Origin: Crocinitomicaceae bacterium
GTDB taxonomy: Bacteria; Bacteroidota; Bacteroidia; Flavobacteriales_D; Crocinitomicaceae
Assembly: GCA_020635955.1 (NCBI GenBank)
Contig: JACJYW010000012.1
Coordinates: forward strand, 52,529 to 116,528
Direction: 5' to 3'
DNA: 64,000 nucleotides
Shown: positions 17,932-26,125 of the stretch, in pieces
How positions within the stretch are numbered: the stretch's first letter is position 1
Layout: each line of letters opens with the position of its first letter
Made by a program: the position numbers and the translations under genes
Notes under the pieces: generated by a model
Databases searched by the model: none
Seen by the model: the letters and a program-made list of their open reading frames with translations, nothing else
Told to the model about the DNA's origin: nothing

Positions 17932-19110
17932 ATGAAAACTAAAGTGATTTTTATTCAGACCATTTTGATGCTCTTCTTTAAGGTATCAGCTATTGGTCAA
18001 ACTGCAGCAGTAACTAATTTCTCAACTCATGGAATTAATCTTACACCTGAAATTGCGGGCAAGTTAACACGCATAGAACTAACCAAATTGGAAAAATTCA
18101 AAGTGCTTGATGAATTTGATATGGAATCGGAGCTTCAAGACATCACAAAATTTGATCAATGTTACGGTAAAAGTTGCCTTGTTGAAATGGGAAATGCACT
18201 ACACGTTGATTTTATGTTTTCAGGTAGCATAGACGCTTTCGGTAATAAGATCATTATCACTGTCAAAATGATTGATGTCAAAGAGGGAAAACTCAAATCA
18301 ACCAAATCGTTAGAATTTGATGATCAACCAAATGAAATATCAAGAATGATGGAGATTGTTCTGCGCGAAATATTGGATTTGCCAGTGAACGAAGAAACAA
18401 AAAAACGACTTGAATTCAACAACGAAATGATCACCTCAACGAATGTTGGTAGAATTAGTAATGCAGGTCCAAGGTTTGGTGTTTCGTATGTAGCATTTGG
18501 TGAAATGCAAGACTTTTTCACAAGAAATGAAAGAGATGGAGGAATGGATATCCTTCCTGTTATGAGCAATTTGGGGTATCAATTTGAAGTACAGTATATC
18601 GGTACTGAGAATTTCTCCGCTCTATTCGAAGTGATTCCAAATGTTGGGGGTATGGAACAAGGAAAATTCATCCCAACACTAACATTATTGAATGGATTCA
18701 GATTTGGTCAGTCAGGATGGGAATTTGCCTTTGGACCAAGTTTCGGAGTGAGAAAAGAGATCAAGGGTTATTATGATGTGAATAATACATTTTACACCCG
18801 AGAAGAATGGAAAGACAAGGCTTATAACGAATGGTTCAACAACCCAAACAATTTTGATCAGGAAACAGGAGACGTCATCAATGCTTATAGTGAACCACAT
18901 GAAGATTGGGTTAAACGATTAGATACGCGCGGCAACTTTGAATTCAACACAAATTGGCTAATGGCCTTTGGTAGAACTTTCAAATCAGGCGCATTGAACA
19001 TCCCTGTTAATGTCTACTACTCAGGAAATAAATATGGAGGTGTTATCGGTACAAGTGTAGGATTTAACATCATCAAAAAGAAAGAATCGATCAATCAAAA
19101 AATTAAATAA
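17932..19110 (+). CDS. CsgG/TolB-like N-terminal domain with probable outer-membrane barrel, paralogue 1
   Basis: A 392-residue exported protein. The frame is open further upstream, but the ATG at 17932 gives a proper signal peptide (MKTKVIFIQTILMLFFKVSA) matching that of its paralogue. Residues of about 25-165 resemble the alpha/beta domain found in CsgG, TolB-N and LpoB-like proteins: LTRIELTKLEKFKVLDEFDM, a C-Y-G-K-S-C pair, then DFMFSGSIDAFGNKIIITVKMIDVK. The second half (about 180-392) has alternating amphipathic strands and aromatic-glycine turns (FRFGQSGWEFAFGPSFG) ending in SVGFNI, suggesting an outer-membrane beta-barrel. The next gene is a close paralogue, 25 bases away. Function unknown. 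Confidence 0.82.
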   Translation: MKTKVIFIQTILMLFFKVSAIGQTAAVTNFSTHGINLTPEIAGKLTRIELTKLEKFKVLDEFDMESELQDITKFDQCYGKSCLVEMGNALHVDFMFSGSIDAFGNKIIITVKMIDVKEGKLKSTKSLEFDDQPNEISRMMEIVLREILDLPVNEETKKRLEFNNEMITSTNVGRISNAGPRFGVSYVAFGEMQDFFTRNERDGGMDILPVMSNLGYQFEVQYIGTENFSALFEVIPNVGGMEQGKFIPTLTLLNGFRFGQSGWEFAFGPSFGVRKEIKGYYDVNNTFYTREEWKDKAYNEWFNNPNNFDQETGDVINAYSEPHEDWVKRLDTRGNFEFNTNWLMAFGRTFKSGALNIPVNVYYSGNKYGGVIGTSVGFNIIKKKESINQKIK

Positions 19111-19135
19111 TAAACAAAGCACAAAATTGAATATC

Positions 19136-20281
19136 ATGAAAACAATAAGACTTTTAATCGCAATAATGTTAATCATTTGCGGAGGACAAATTAAGGCTCA
19201 ATCAGTAGCTGTTGGTCCAATCAACACCTTCAGAGTATATGTAAGTAACGCTACAGCTTCAAAACTGGTTAGACTAGAGATGGTTAAGCTTAAAAAATTC
19301 AATATCCTGGATGAATTTGATATGAATGAAGTAGCGGATCCCGGCGGACTGGATAGCTGCTATTCTCGAGATTGTCTGGTCAAATACGGAAATGAACTTG
19401 GAGTTGATCAAATGATATCAGGAAGTATCGATAAGATCGGCCCTAAGATCGTTATCACGCTTAAACTTATTGATGTCAAAACGGGAGAAGTGAACAAAAC
19501 GGTAAGTGATCAATTCGAAGATCAGGAAGAAGAATTACAACGAATGATCCAGATCGTGGTAGAGCAAATGTTCGGTATTATGAATGACCCAGAATTATAT
19601 AAGAGATTGTCTTTCAAAAATGAACTGATCACTTCAACCAATGTTGGGCGGGTAAACAACTCAGGACCACGAATGGGAATAGCCATGGCTCATGGAACTG
19701 CTGCAGAGTTTTTAACTCGATCAGAATATCAGGGAGGATATGAAATGAAACCCTTGATGAGTAATCTGGGATATCAGTTTGAAGTTCAGTATGTAGGAAC
19801 CGAAAACTTTTCAGCACTTTTTGAGTTTCTACCCACTTTAAATGGTTTGGAGCAAGGTAAATTTTTACCAAGTATATCTGTACTCAACGGTTTCAGATTT
19901 GGACAAGCTGGATGGGAATTTGCCTTTGGGCCAAGTTTTGGGGTAAAGAAAGTTTCCAATGGCTTCTTTGACGATCACGGCATCTTGTCTGCACCAACCG
20001 GCAGATATTGGTCAACCTCTGACCTGAGAAAAGAAGGATACGACACATCAGAAGAATTTGTTGAATCTCTTCATCCTGATTATTATTTATCACAACACCT
20101 TGACAATAGAGGAGACCTTAAGATCAGTACAAGATGGGTAATGGCAGTTGGAAGAACCTTTAAATCAGGAGCACTTAACATACCTGTGAATTTATATTAC
20201 TCTTCTGCAAAAGGTGGAGGCTTATTAGGACTTAGTGTAGGATTCAATATAACCCGATCCAAACAGAGTATAAACAAATAA
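19136..20281 (+). CDS. CsgG/TolB-like N-terminal domain with probable outer-membrane barrel, paralogue 2
   Basis: A 381-residue tandem duplicate of the preceding gene, starting at an ATG that gives signal peptide MKTIRLLIAIMLIICGG...KAQ. The two proteins share long blocks almost unchanged, for example MSNLGYQFEVQY, GTENFSALFE, EQGKF, LNGFRFGQ and GWEFAFGPSFGV, while the segment at about 275-320 differs in sequence and length and could be an exposed loop. The N-terminal half again has the cysteine pair (CYSRDC) and the GSIDKIGPKIVITLKLIDVK strand pattern. The pair probably forms one transcript that ends at the terminator at 20306-20343. Whether they assemble together is unknown. Confidence 0.82.
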   Translation: MKTIRLLIAIMLIICGGQIKAQSVAVGPINTFRVYVSNATASKLVRLEMVKLKKFNILDEFDMNEVADPGGLDSCYSRDCLVKYGNELGVDQMISGSIDKIGPKIVITLKLIDVKTGEVNKTVSDQFEDQEEELQRMIQIVVEQMFGIMNDPELYKRLSFKNELITSTNVGRVNNSGPRMGIAMAHGTAAEFLTRSEYQGGYEMKPLMSNLGYQFEVQYVGTENFSALFEFLPTLNGLEQGKFLPSISVLNGFRFGQAGWEFAFGPSFGVKKVSNGFFDDHGILSAPTGRYWSTSDLRKEGYDTSEEFVESLHPDYYLSQHLDNRGDLKISTRWVMAVGRTFKSGALNIPVNLYYSSAKGGGLLGLSVGFNITRSKQSINK

Positions 20282-20305
20282 TCACTTTTCATTCTTTGTT
20301 TTACT

Positions 20306-20343
20306 TGTCGTCACCTGTCTTCGGATGGGTGGCGCTTTTTTTA
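20306..20343 (+). terminator. Terminator after the CsgG-like pair
   Basis: Stem CGTCACCTGTC / GATGGGTGGCG (three or four G-T pairs) closed by a TTCG tetraloop (20320-20323) and followed by eight Ts. Confidence 0.8.
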
Positions 20344-20368
20344 TAACTTAGGTTATCAATTTTTGAAG

Positions 20369-22123
20369 ATGAATAAATATATAATCCTGTTTCTATGTTC
20401 TTTAGGTTCAATACTAAATGCTCAAGAACCATATAAAAACAATGAAACTTACACTTATGATCAACTGCACACCCAGTATCTAGAGCTATCCAAAAAGCAT
20501 CCAAAAAGCTGCAAACTAGTTCAGTTTGGCACAAGTGACTACGGTAAGAATATTGAACTATTTGTCATCAATAAGGAAGGGAAATTTCAAACGAATGATT
20601 TTAAGAATAAGGTAGTTCTGCTGATCAATAATGCCATCCACCCTGGTGAACCATGCGGTGTTGATGCATGTGTAAAAATGTCAAAGGATCTATTGAAAAA
20701 TGAACAACTGTTACCTCAAAATGTAGTGATAGCAATCATTCCAATGTATAATATTGGTGGTGGTCATAATCGCGATTGCTGCAGTAGAGCCAATCAAAAT
20801 GGACCAAAAGAATATGGATTCAGAGGAAATGCCTTGAATTTGGATCTTAACAGGGATTTCATCAAATCTGACAGCCGAAACACTCGTGTTTTTTATCAGA
20901 TCTATCATTTTTTACATCCAAACGTGTTTGTTGACACACACACCAGTAATGGAGCTGATTATCAACACATCATGACGTTAATTACAAGTCAGGTAGATAA
21001 AATGCATCCCTGGTTGAGAGATTACACCAATGACAAATTGAATCCTGCTCTATTTTCAGGTATGGACAGTGCTGGATATGACATGGTTCCATATGTACAC
21101 CAAATGAAAACCATTCCGGATGATGGTATTTATGATTATTTAGAAACTCCCAGATATTCTACCGGTTATACCAATCTATTCAACACCATAGGTTTTGTCA
21201 CCGAAACGCACATGTTAAAGACATTTGAGCAAAGGGTAGAATCTACCTATACCTTTTTAATGATTCTGATCCAATACATGGAATCGAATGCTGAAGAACT
21301 AAAAAAGCTGAAAATGGAAGCTGATTATAACACAGGATTTCAGGAGTATTTTGATATCGATTGGAAATTAGATACGTCCACTTTTGAACTAATTGATTTT
21401 AAAGGTTACGAAGCAGAATACATTAAAAGTGAGGTCACCCAGTTAGATCGTTTGCATTACAACGAAGAGAAGCCATGGGAGAAAAAAATTCGATATTATA
21501 ACCACTACCTGCCAACGGAAAGCATTAAGAAACCAGCCTACTATGTTATTCCTCAAGGTTGGAAAAATGTGATCATTCGACTACAATTAAATGATGTTAA
21601 GATCTATCGTTTAAAAGAAGACAAAGTGGTAGATGTAGAAGTGTATTACATAGATGATTTTCAGACGGGAGACAATCCGTATGAAGGACATTATTTACAC
21701 AAGAATGTGAAAGTTTCAAAACAGGTGCGTCAGATGACCTACTACAAAGGTGATTATGTGATCCCTACAAGAAATGCAGATGCCAGATTTTTGGTAGAGA
21801 CACTGGAACCTCATGCACCTGACAGCTATTTTGCATGGAATTATTTTGATGGTATTTTACAGCAGAAAGAATGGTTTTCTTCGTATGTTTTTGAAGCTAC
21901 GGCTAAAGAATTGCTAGACTCTGATCCCCAATTAAAAAAGGATTTTGAAAGTAAAAGAGCTAGCGATCCTGAATTTGCTGAAGATGCCTTTGCACAACTT
22001 TATTATTTGTACAAACGCTCTCCTAACTATGAAAGGTCACATAACCTTTATCCTGTTACCAGATATCTGGACGAATTCATGGATGATGAAATAGAAATTG
22101 CACCAGCACTAATTATCGGCTAG
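20369..22123 (+). CDS. Secreted M14 family zinc carboxypeptidase
   Basis: A 584-residue exported metallopeptidase. The start at ATG 20369 gives signal peptide MNKYIILFLCSLGSILNAQ. Zinc ligands are visible as HPGE (H91, E94) and FVDTHTSNGADY (H191), with substrate-binding NLDLNRDF (157-164) and a late FVTETHMLK segment that holds the expected general-base glutamate. The C-terminal 250 residues form an additional domain common to Bacteroidota M14 proteins. There is no T9SS tail, so the enzyme is probably periplasmic or an outer-membrane-associated peptidase for oligopeptides. Its last 15 bases overlap the end of the convergent MMPL gene. Confidence 0.9.
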   Translation: MNKYIILFLCSLGSILNAQEPYKNNETYTYDQLHTQYLELSKKHPKSCKLVQFGTSDYGKNIELFVINKEGKFQTNDFKNKVVLLINNAIHPGEPCGVDACVKMSKDLLKNEQLLPQNVVIAIIPMYNIGGGHNRDCCSRANQNGPKEYGFRGNALNLDLNRDFIKSDSRNTRVFYQIYHFLHPNVFVDTHTSNGADYQHIMTLITSQVDKMHPWLRDYTNDKLNPALFSGMDSAGYDMVPYVHQMKTIPDDGIYDYLETPRYSTGYTNLFNTIGFVTETHMLKTFEQRVESTYTFLMILIQYMESNAEELKKLKMEADYNTGFQEYFDIDWKLDTSTFELIDFKGYEAEYIKSEVTQLDRLHYNEEKPWEKKIRYYNHYLPTESIKKPAYYVIPQGWKNVIIRLQLNDVKIYRLKEDKVVDVEVYYIDDFQTGDNPYEGHYLHKNVKVSKQVRQMTYYKGDYVIPTRNADARFLVETLEPHAPDSYFAWNYFDGILQQKEWFSSYVFEATAKELLDSDPQLKKDFESKRASDPEFAEDAFAQLYYLYKRSPNYERSHNLYPVTRYLDEFMDDEIEIAPALIIG

Positions 22124-24415
22124 TTTTTTCTTTTTCGGTTTGTAAAAATAGATGACCAGAATTGGCAAAAAGTAAAGGTCTGCTATTAACGCAAATATTA
22201 AGGTGCAACTAAGAAGCAATCCTATATAGAATGTTCCAAGAAAATCTGAAAACATCAGCATCAGGAATCCTCCTATCAAAATTAAAGTAGTCAATACTAT
22301 TGCTCTTCCGGTTGATAAGAATGTACGGCGCAATGCCCACGCAAGATCTCTCCCTTTATTTAATTCCAGTTTCAGTTTACTCATGAAGTGAATAGTGTCA
22401 TCTACAGCAATACCAAATGAAATTGTAAATACCAGAGCCGTCGACACCTTTAGTTCAACACCAGCAAATCCCAATATTGCACCTAACATTACCAAAGGAA
22501 GAATATTTGGGATCATGGCTATGATCACCATTCTGAATGATCTGAATAGTAGACCCATTAATATTGACACAATTAGGATCGCGAACCCTAATCCCCAAAA
22601 CAAACTAATGGATAACTGACTCATATTCCTATCCAACAGATGACCCGTTCCCGTTAATTTAAAGTTCACCAGATCCTTATCTGTTTCCTGATCAAGAAAC
22701 GCCAGTAGACCTTCATTTAATTTAGTGATCTTTCGCATCCCAATATCCCCTATAGTGCTTGATATTCTTCCGTATTTGCCAGTTGAATCAACCAATGCGC
22801 TTATTTGACCACTTTTATCAAAGCTGATGATACGGTCAATATATTCATCCGATTCTTCTTCAGTAGGAAAACTGTAATACTTTCTTTGACCGCCATGGTT
22901 TGTTCTATTGGCAATTTTCAACATTGAAACAATGGAGAAAGTTTGTTTCAATCCGTAATCACTCACCAAATATTCCTCCACTTTATTGATCTCCAGCAAT
23001 ACTTCATAATCATAGATCGTTTTCTCAGGATCCTTTACCTCAACTGCTATTTCAAAAGGACGTAAGCCCATGAACTCTTCGTCAAAGTACTGATAGGTTT
23101 TGCGCATTACATTCTCCTTCTTTAGATCTTCCATTAAGAAATAATCAATAATGATTCGTGAAGACCCATAAATGCTCAGACCAAACAACAATAAGAATCC
23201 AATTCCCACTGCGGCCTTTCTTTTCAGTAACATCAGAAAAGATTTATGCAAAAACTTATACCAGAAGGTATTCTTATTATCTCTAGAAGATATTTTTGGT
23301 GCCTTCGTTAAAACCAGTAATGAAGGCAAAAAGGTATAGGCTAGAATGAATGCTAAAACAACACCTATAGCTGTGTACAATCCAAATGATTGAACAGGTT
23401 GCATATCAACACTCAGCAAGGTTAAAAATCCTACTGCAGTTGTCAATGAGGTCATCAAAGTGGCCTTACCAACTTCTTTATATGCTTTTCTGACAGCCGC
23501 AATTCGATCCAGACCTGATCTTAGCTCCTCCAAATACTTCGAAACCAGGTGGATCACATCTGACATTGCCACCACAAATATGATGGAGGGTAATGTAGTA
23601 AGGATCAAATTGATCGGTTCTCCAACCATACCCATAAATCCAACTATCCAAAGCATTGATAATCCAACCACACTCAATGGCAACAAAAGTCCCCAAAGCG
23701 ACTTGAATCCTATAATAAGAAATAGTATTACCAGAATAAAAGATAAACCTATGAACATACCCGTCTCATAGATCATTTGGTTGATATAATATCCGATACC
23801 GATAGCCCTACCTGCATAAGCATAATCCTTCAGATCATGTTTTTTCAGCAGATTGTCAATAGTGATCTTAATATTATCACAATTGGCCTTGGACATTCCC
23901 TCTTGATGTTTCAGACTTACCATTAAAGCCTTACCCTCCCTATCTATGAAATTTTGTGCTATTTCGGGATGAGAATATATTCGAGCTGAATCCTTCTCAA
24001 GTTTGCTGGCATCATCTAAATGAAGATATGGTCTGGATAGAACTGCTGCCGAAAAAGGTGTTTTCACGTATTCATCCATATGGGTAATACTCTGAACACT
24101 TATCACCAGTGAATCTTTTTCAAGATCATCCACGAAATTCGCAACCTTATTAAGGAATTTTATATCAAAAATCGAAGGTTCGTGCTTTAAAGCAATGAAA
24201 ATAAAATCGTTATCAGATTCAAATCTGCTTCGGTGCTCCTGAAAATATTTCGTTTCAGGATCAGTTTTCGAAAAGAAGGCTTCAAAATCATAATCAAAGC
24301 CAACTTTAGTAGTGGTATAGCCGAATAATACACTGATTATCAAAACCCCTGACAGGGCCATCCAGGCTATTTTTTTTTCATTTCCCAACGTATGTTCTCT
24401 AACTTGCGTCAACAA
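22109..24415 (-). CDS. MMPL/SSD family RND-type exporter
   Basis: A 768-residue inner-membrane protein with the two-fold RND layout: one membrane helix, a large periplasmic loop, a five-helix block (GLSFILVILFLIIGFKSLWG), then the repeat (GLGFAILIVSILMGLLFRSF). The aspartate-containing VVAMSDVIHLVSKYLEE and ISFGIAVDDTIHFMSKLK motifs are typical of MMPL/hopanoid-type exporters, which move lipids or hydrophobic molecules. The longest frame starts at TTG (24415), which keeps a short Lys-containing cytoplasmic lead before helix 1; the first ATG (24361) would start inside the hydrophobic stretch. There is no partner adaptor or channel. Substrate unknown. Confidence 0.85.
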   Translation of the reverse strand: MLTQVREHTLGNEKKIAWMALSGVLIISVLFGYTTTKVGFDYDFEAFFSKTDPETKYFQEHRSRFESDNDFIFIALKHEPSIFDIKFLNKVANFVDDLEKDSLVISVQSITHMDEYVKTPFSAAVLSRPYLHLDDASKLEKDSARIYSHPEIAQNFIDREGKALMVSLKHQEGMSKANCDNIKITIDNLLKKHDLKDYAYAGRAIGIGYYINQMIYETGMFIGLSFILVILFLIIGFKSLWGLLLPLSVVGLSMLWIVGFMGMVGEPINLILTTLPSIIFVVAMSDVIHLVSKYLEELRSGLDRIAAVRKAYKEVGKATLMTSLTTAVGFLTLLSVDMQPVQSFGLYTAIGVVLAFILAYTFLPSLLVLTKAPKISSRDNKNTFWYKFLHKSFLMLLKRKAAVGIGFLLLFGLSIYGSSRIIIDYFLMEDLKKENVMRKTYQYFDEEFMGLRPFEIAVEVKDPEKTIYDYEVLLEINKVEEYLVSDYGLKQTFSIVSMLKIANRTNHGGQRKYYSFPTEEESDEYIDRIISFDKSGQISALVDSTGKYGRISSTIGDIGMRKITKLNEGLLAFLDQETDKDLVNFKLTGTGHLLDRNMSQLSISLFWGLGFAILIVSILMGLLFRSFRMVIIAMIPNILPLVMLGAILGFAGVELKVSTALVFTISFGIAVDDTIHFMSKLKLELNKGRDLAWALRRTFLSTGRAIVLTTLILIGGFLMLMFSDFLGTFYIGLLLSCTLIFALIADLYFLPILVIYFYKPKKKKLADN

Positions 24416-24420
24416 ATTTG

Positions 24421-24428
24421 TACATTTG
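24421..24428 (+). promoter_or_regulatory. -7 box (TACATTTG) for the T9SS type A gene
   Basis: A perfect TAnnTTTG match 31 bases before the ATG at 24460. No clear -33 TTG at normal spacing (nearest TTG is 14 bases upstream). The promoter lies against the start of the divergent MMPL gene. Confidence 0.45.
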
Positions 24429-24459
24429 GTCGGAAATTCAATCTAAAAAACTAAAGAAT

Positions 24460-25491
24460 ATGAAAAAAGTTCTACTCGGATTAATTTGTTTTACTAGCGT
24501 AGGAGCTTTGGCTCAGACGTTTACAGCGGATGACACTCTAACTGTAGGAAAATCTCAGATATACTTTTCTGCAGATACAACAGCTCCAACTCTGGATGCT
24601 ATTACTGGAACAGGTGTAACCTGGGATTATAGCACATTATTGGGATATTCTCAAACTGGTCCACTATTGGATACTATTAAATACTCTGCTAGTAGTTCCG
24701 ATTATTCTTCATTCAGCTCTTCTCTTTATCAGGACGACCTAAATGCAAGTGGTGGTGATTACTTCAAAAACTATGCTGATTCTGTACTGTCTTTTGGATA
24801 CACTTTTACAGTGGATATCTATCCGATCAAGATCATGAATAACGTAGATGCAGAGAAAATCCTGGAGTTCCCAATGAATCAAGGAGACAACTTTGTTGAC
24901 TCTGTTTATGGTCAGGTAGATGTATTGTCACAGTTATTTGACATGTATGGTGAGGTATCTATTAATGCTGATGGTTCAGGAACTTTATTGTTAGGTGACT
25001 CTACTTTTACAAATGTTTTAAGAATCAAAATGATCGAAACATTGTATATAGATACTGCATATGTTGGATTCCCTATAAACAATGATGTTGGAGGAATTGT
25101 AACAAGAACAATGTATTCTTATTATGATCTTGCCAATTATGATTTCCCTGTTTTCAGACATGGAACGATTGATGTAAACACAAACATGTTTGGTGGAACA
25201 TTTGCAGCTGTATATTCAGTTGTTGAATTGGATTGGGTTGATGCTGGTGTTGAAGAAGAAGTAATTGAAGGATTGAGTATTTATCCGAACCCATCAAATG
25301 ATGTGATCAATATTTCTTCAACAAATATTGATCAATTAATGATCGTTAATGCTTTGGGACAAACAATTCAAACAATTGTGAAACCTAAATCAATTGAAAC
25401 TATTGACATTTCTAATCTTGAAGCAGGTATTTACTTTGTACAGGTGAAAAGAGGAAATGCTACAAGAACAGAAAAATTCACTGTTAAGTAG
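24460..25491 (+). CDS. T9SS type A cargo protein of unknown function
   Basis: A 343-residue secreted protein. The ATG at 24460 gives signal peptide MKKVLLGLICFTSVGALAQ; the frame is open upstream but would add a non-signal leader. Residues 20-260 form a beta-rich, Ser/Thr/Asp-rich domain with no recognised catalytic motif (many Bacteroidota surface proteins begin this way). The last 75 residues, starting LSIYPNPSNDVINIS and ending IYFVQVKRGNATRTEKFTVK, are a type A sorting domain for type IX secretion. A strong terminator follows. Confidence 0.88.
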   Translation: MKKVLLGLICFTSVGALAQTFTADDTLTVGKSQIYFSADTTAPTLDAITGTGVTWDYSTLLGYSQTGPLLDTIKYSASSSDYSSFSSSLYQDDLNASGGDYFKNYADSVLSFGYTFTVDIYPIKIMNNVDAEKILEFPMNQGDNFVDSVYGQVDVLSQLFDMYGEVSINADGSGTLLLGDSTFTNVLRIKMIETLYIDTAYVGFPINNDVGGIVTRTMYSYYDLANYDFPVFRHGTIDVNTNMFGGTFAAVYSVVELDWVDAGVEEEVIEGLSIYPNPSNDVINISSTNIDQLMIVNALGQTIQTIVKPKSIETIDISNLEAGIYFVQVKRGNATRTEKFTVK

Positions 25492-25514
25492 TATAAATAA
25501 TTCTTTGTTAATAG

Positions 25515-25547
25515 ATCCCTTCCGTGAGTGCGGAAGGGATTTTTTTT
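25515..25547 (+). terminator. Terminator after the T9SS type A gene
   Basis: Perfect 10-base stem ATCCCTTCCG / CGGAAGGGAT, loop TGAGTG, followed by seven or more Ts. Confidence 0.92.
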
Positions 25548-25552
25548 GTTCC

Positions 25553-25560
25553 TATTTTTG
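25553..25560 (+). promoter_or_regulatory. -7 box immediately before the tsaC start codon
   Basis: TATTTTTG followed by CACC and the ATG at 25565. If transcription starts the usual 5-8 bases downstream, the mRNA has virtually no leader. No -33 TTG was found because the terminator hairpin occupies that position. Confidence 0.45.
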
Positions 25561-25564
25561 CACC

Positions 25565-26125
25565 ATGTCAGATGAAATTCAAAGAGCATTTGAAGTTGTT
25601 AAAAATGGTGGTGTGATCCTTTATCCCACAGATACAGTTTGGGGATTGGGTTGTGACCCTGGTAATGACAAAGCTGTTCAAAAAGTAATGGATATTAAAA
25701 ACCGGCCAGAAGGTAAAAGCATGATATTGCTTGTACCAAATGAGCAGTTGTTGAACAGATACGTGAAGGAAATTCCAGAAGTATGTTATGATCTAATAGA
25801 TTTTGCCGTTGAACCGTTGACTATAGTTTACCCCAATGCCCAACACATGTCTACGCTTATTCCAGCCGAAGACAATTCAGTGGGAATTCGTATCACAAAT
25901 AATGAATTTTGTCAAAAGCTCATGCTAAAACTGAAAAGTGGTATTGTTTCAACTTCTGCTAACTTATCAGGTGAACCAACTCCGGTTTCATTTTCACAGA
26001 TCAACCCAATAATTCTTGAAAAAGTAGATTATGTTGTAGATTTGCCACAATTGAAAGGGAGCAACAAACCCTCTCAGATCATTAAGATCAAAGCAAATAG
26101 CGAGATCCAAATTATTCGCAAATAG
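25565..26125 (+). CDS. tsaC: Threonylcarbamoyl-AMP synthase (TsaC/Sua5/YrdC family)
   Basis: A 186-residue enzyme that makes threonylcarbamoyl-AMP from threonine, bicarbonate and ATP, the first step of the t6A37 modification of ANN-decoding tRNAs. Family motifs: GGVILYPTDTVWGLGCD (about 15-31), KNRPEGKSMILLV (about 45-57) and the C-terminal STSANLSGEPTP. The length fits the short TsaC type without the Sua5 extension. The ATG at 25565 is chosen over upstream in-frame codons, which lie inside the preceding gene and the terminator. The stop overlaps the GTG start of the CCA-adding enzyme by one base (TAGTG), joining two tRNA-maturation genes in one operon. Confidence 0.92.
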   Translation: MSDEIQRAFEVVKNGGVILYPTDTVWGLGCDPGNDKAVQKVMDIKNRPEGKSMILLVPNEQLLNRYVKEIPEVCYDLIDFAVEPLTIVYPNAQHMSTLIPAEDNSVGIRITNNEFCQKLMLKLKSGIVSTSANLSGEPTPVSFSQINPIILEKVDYVVDLPQLKGSNKPSQIIKIKANSEIQIIRK

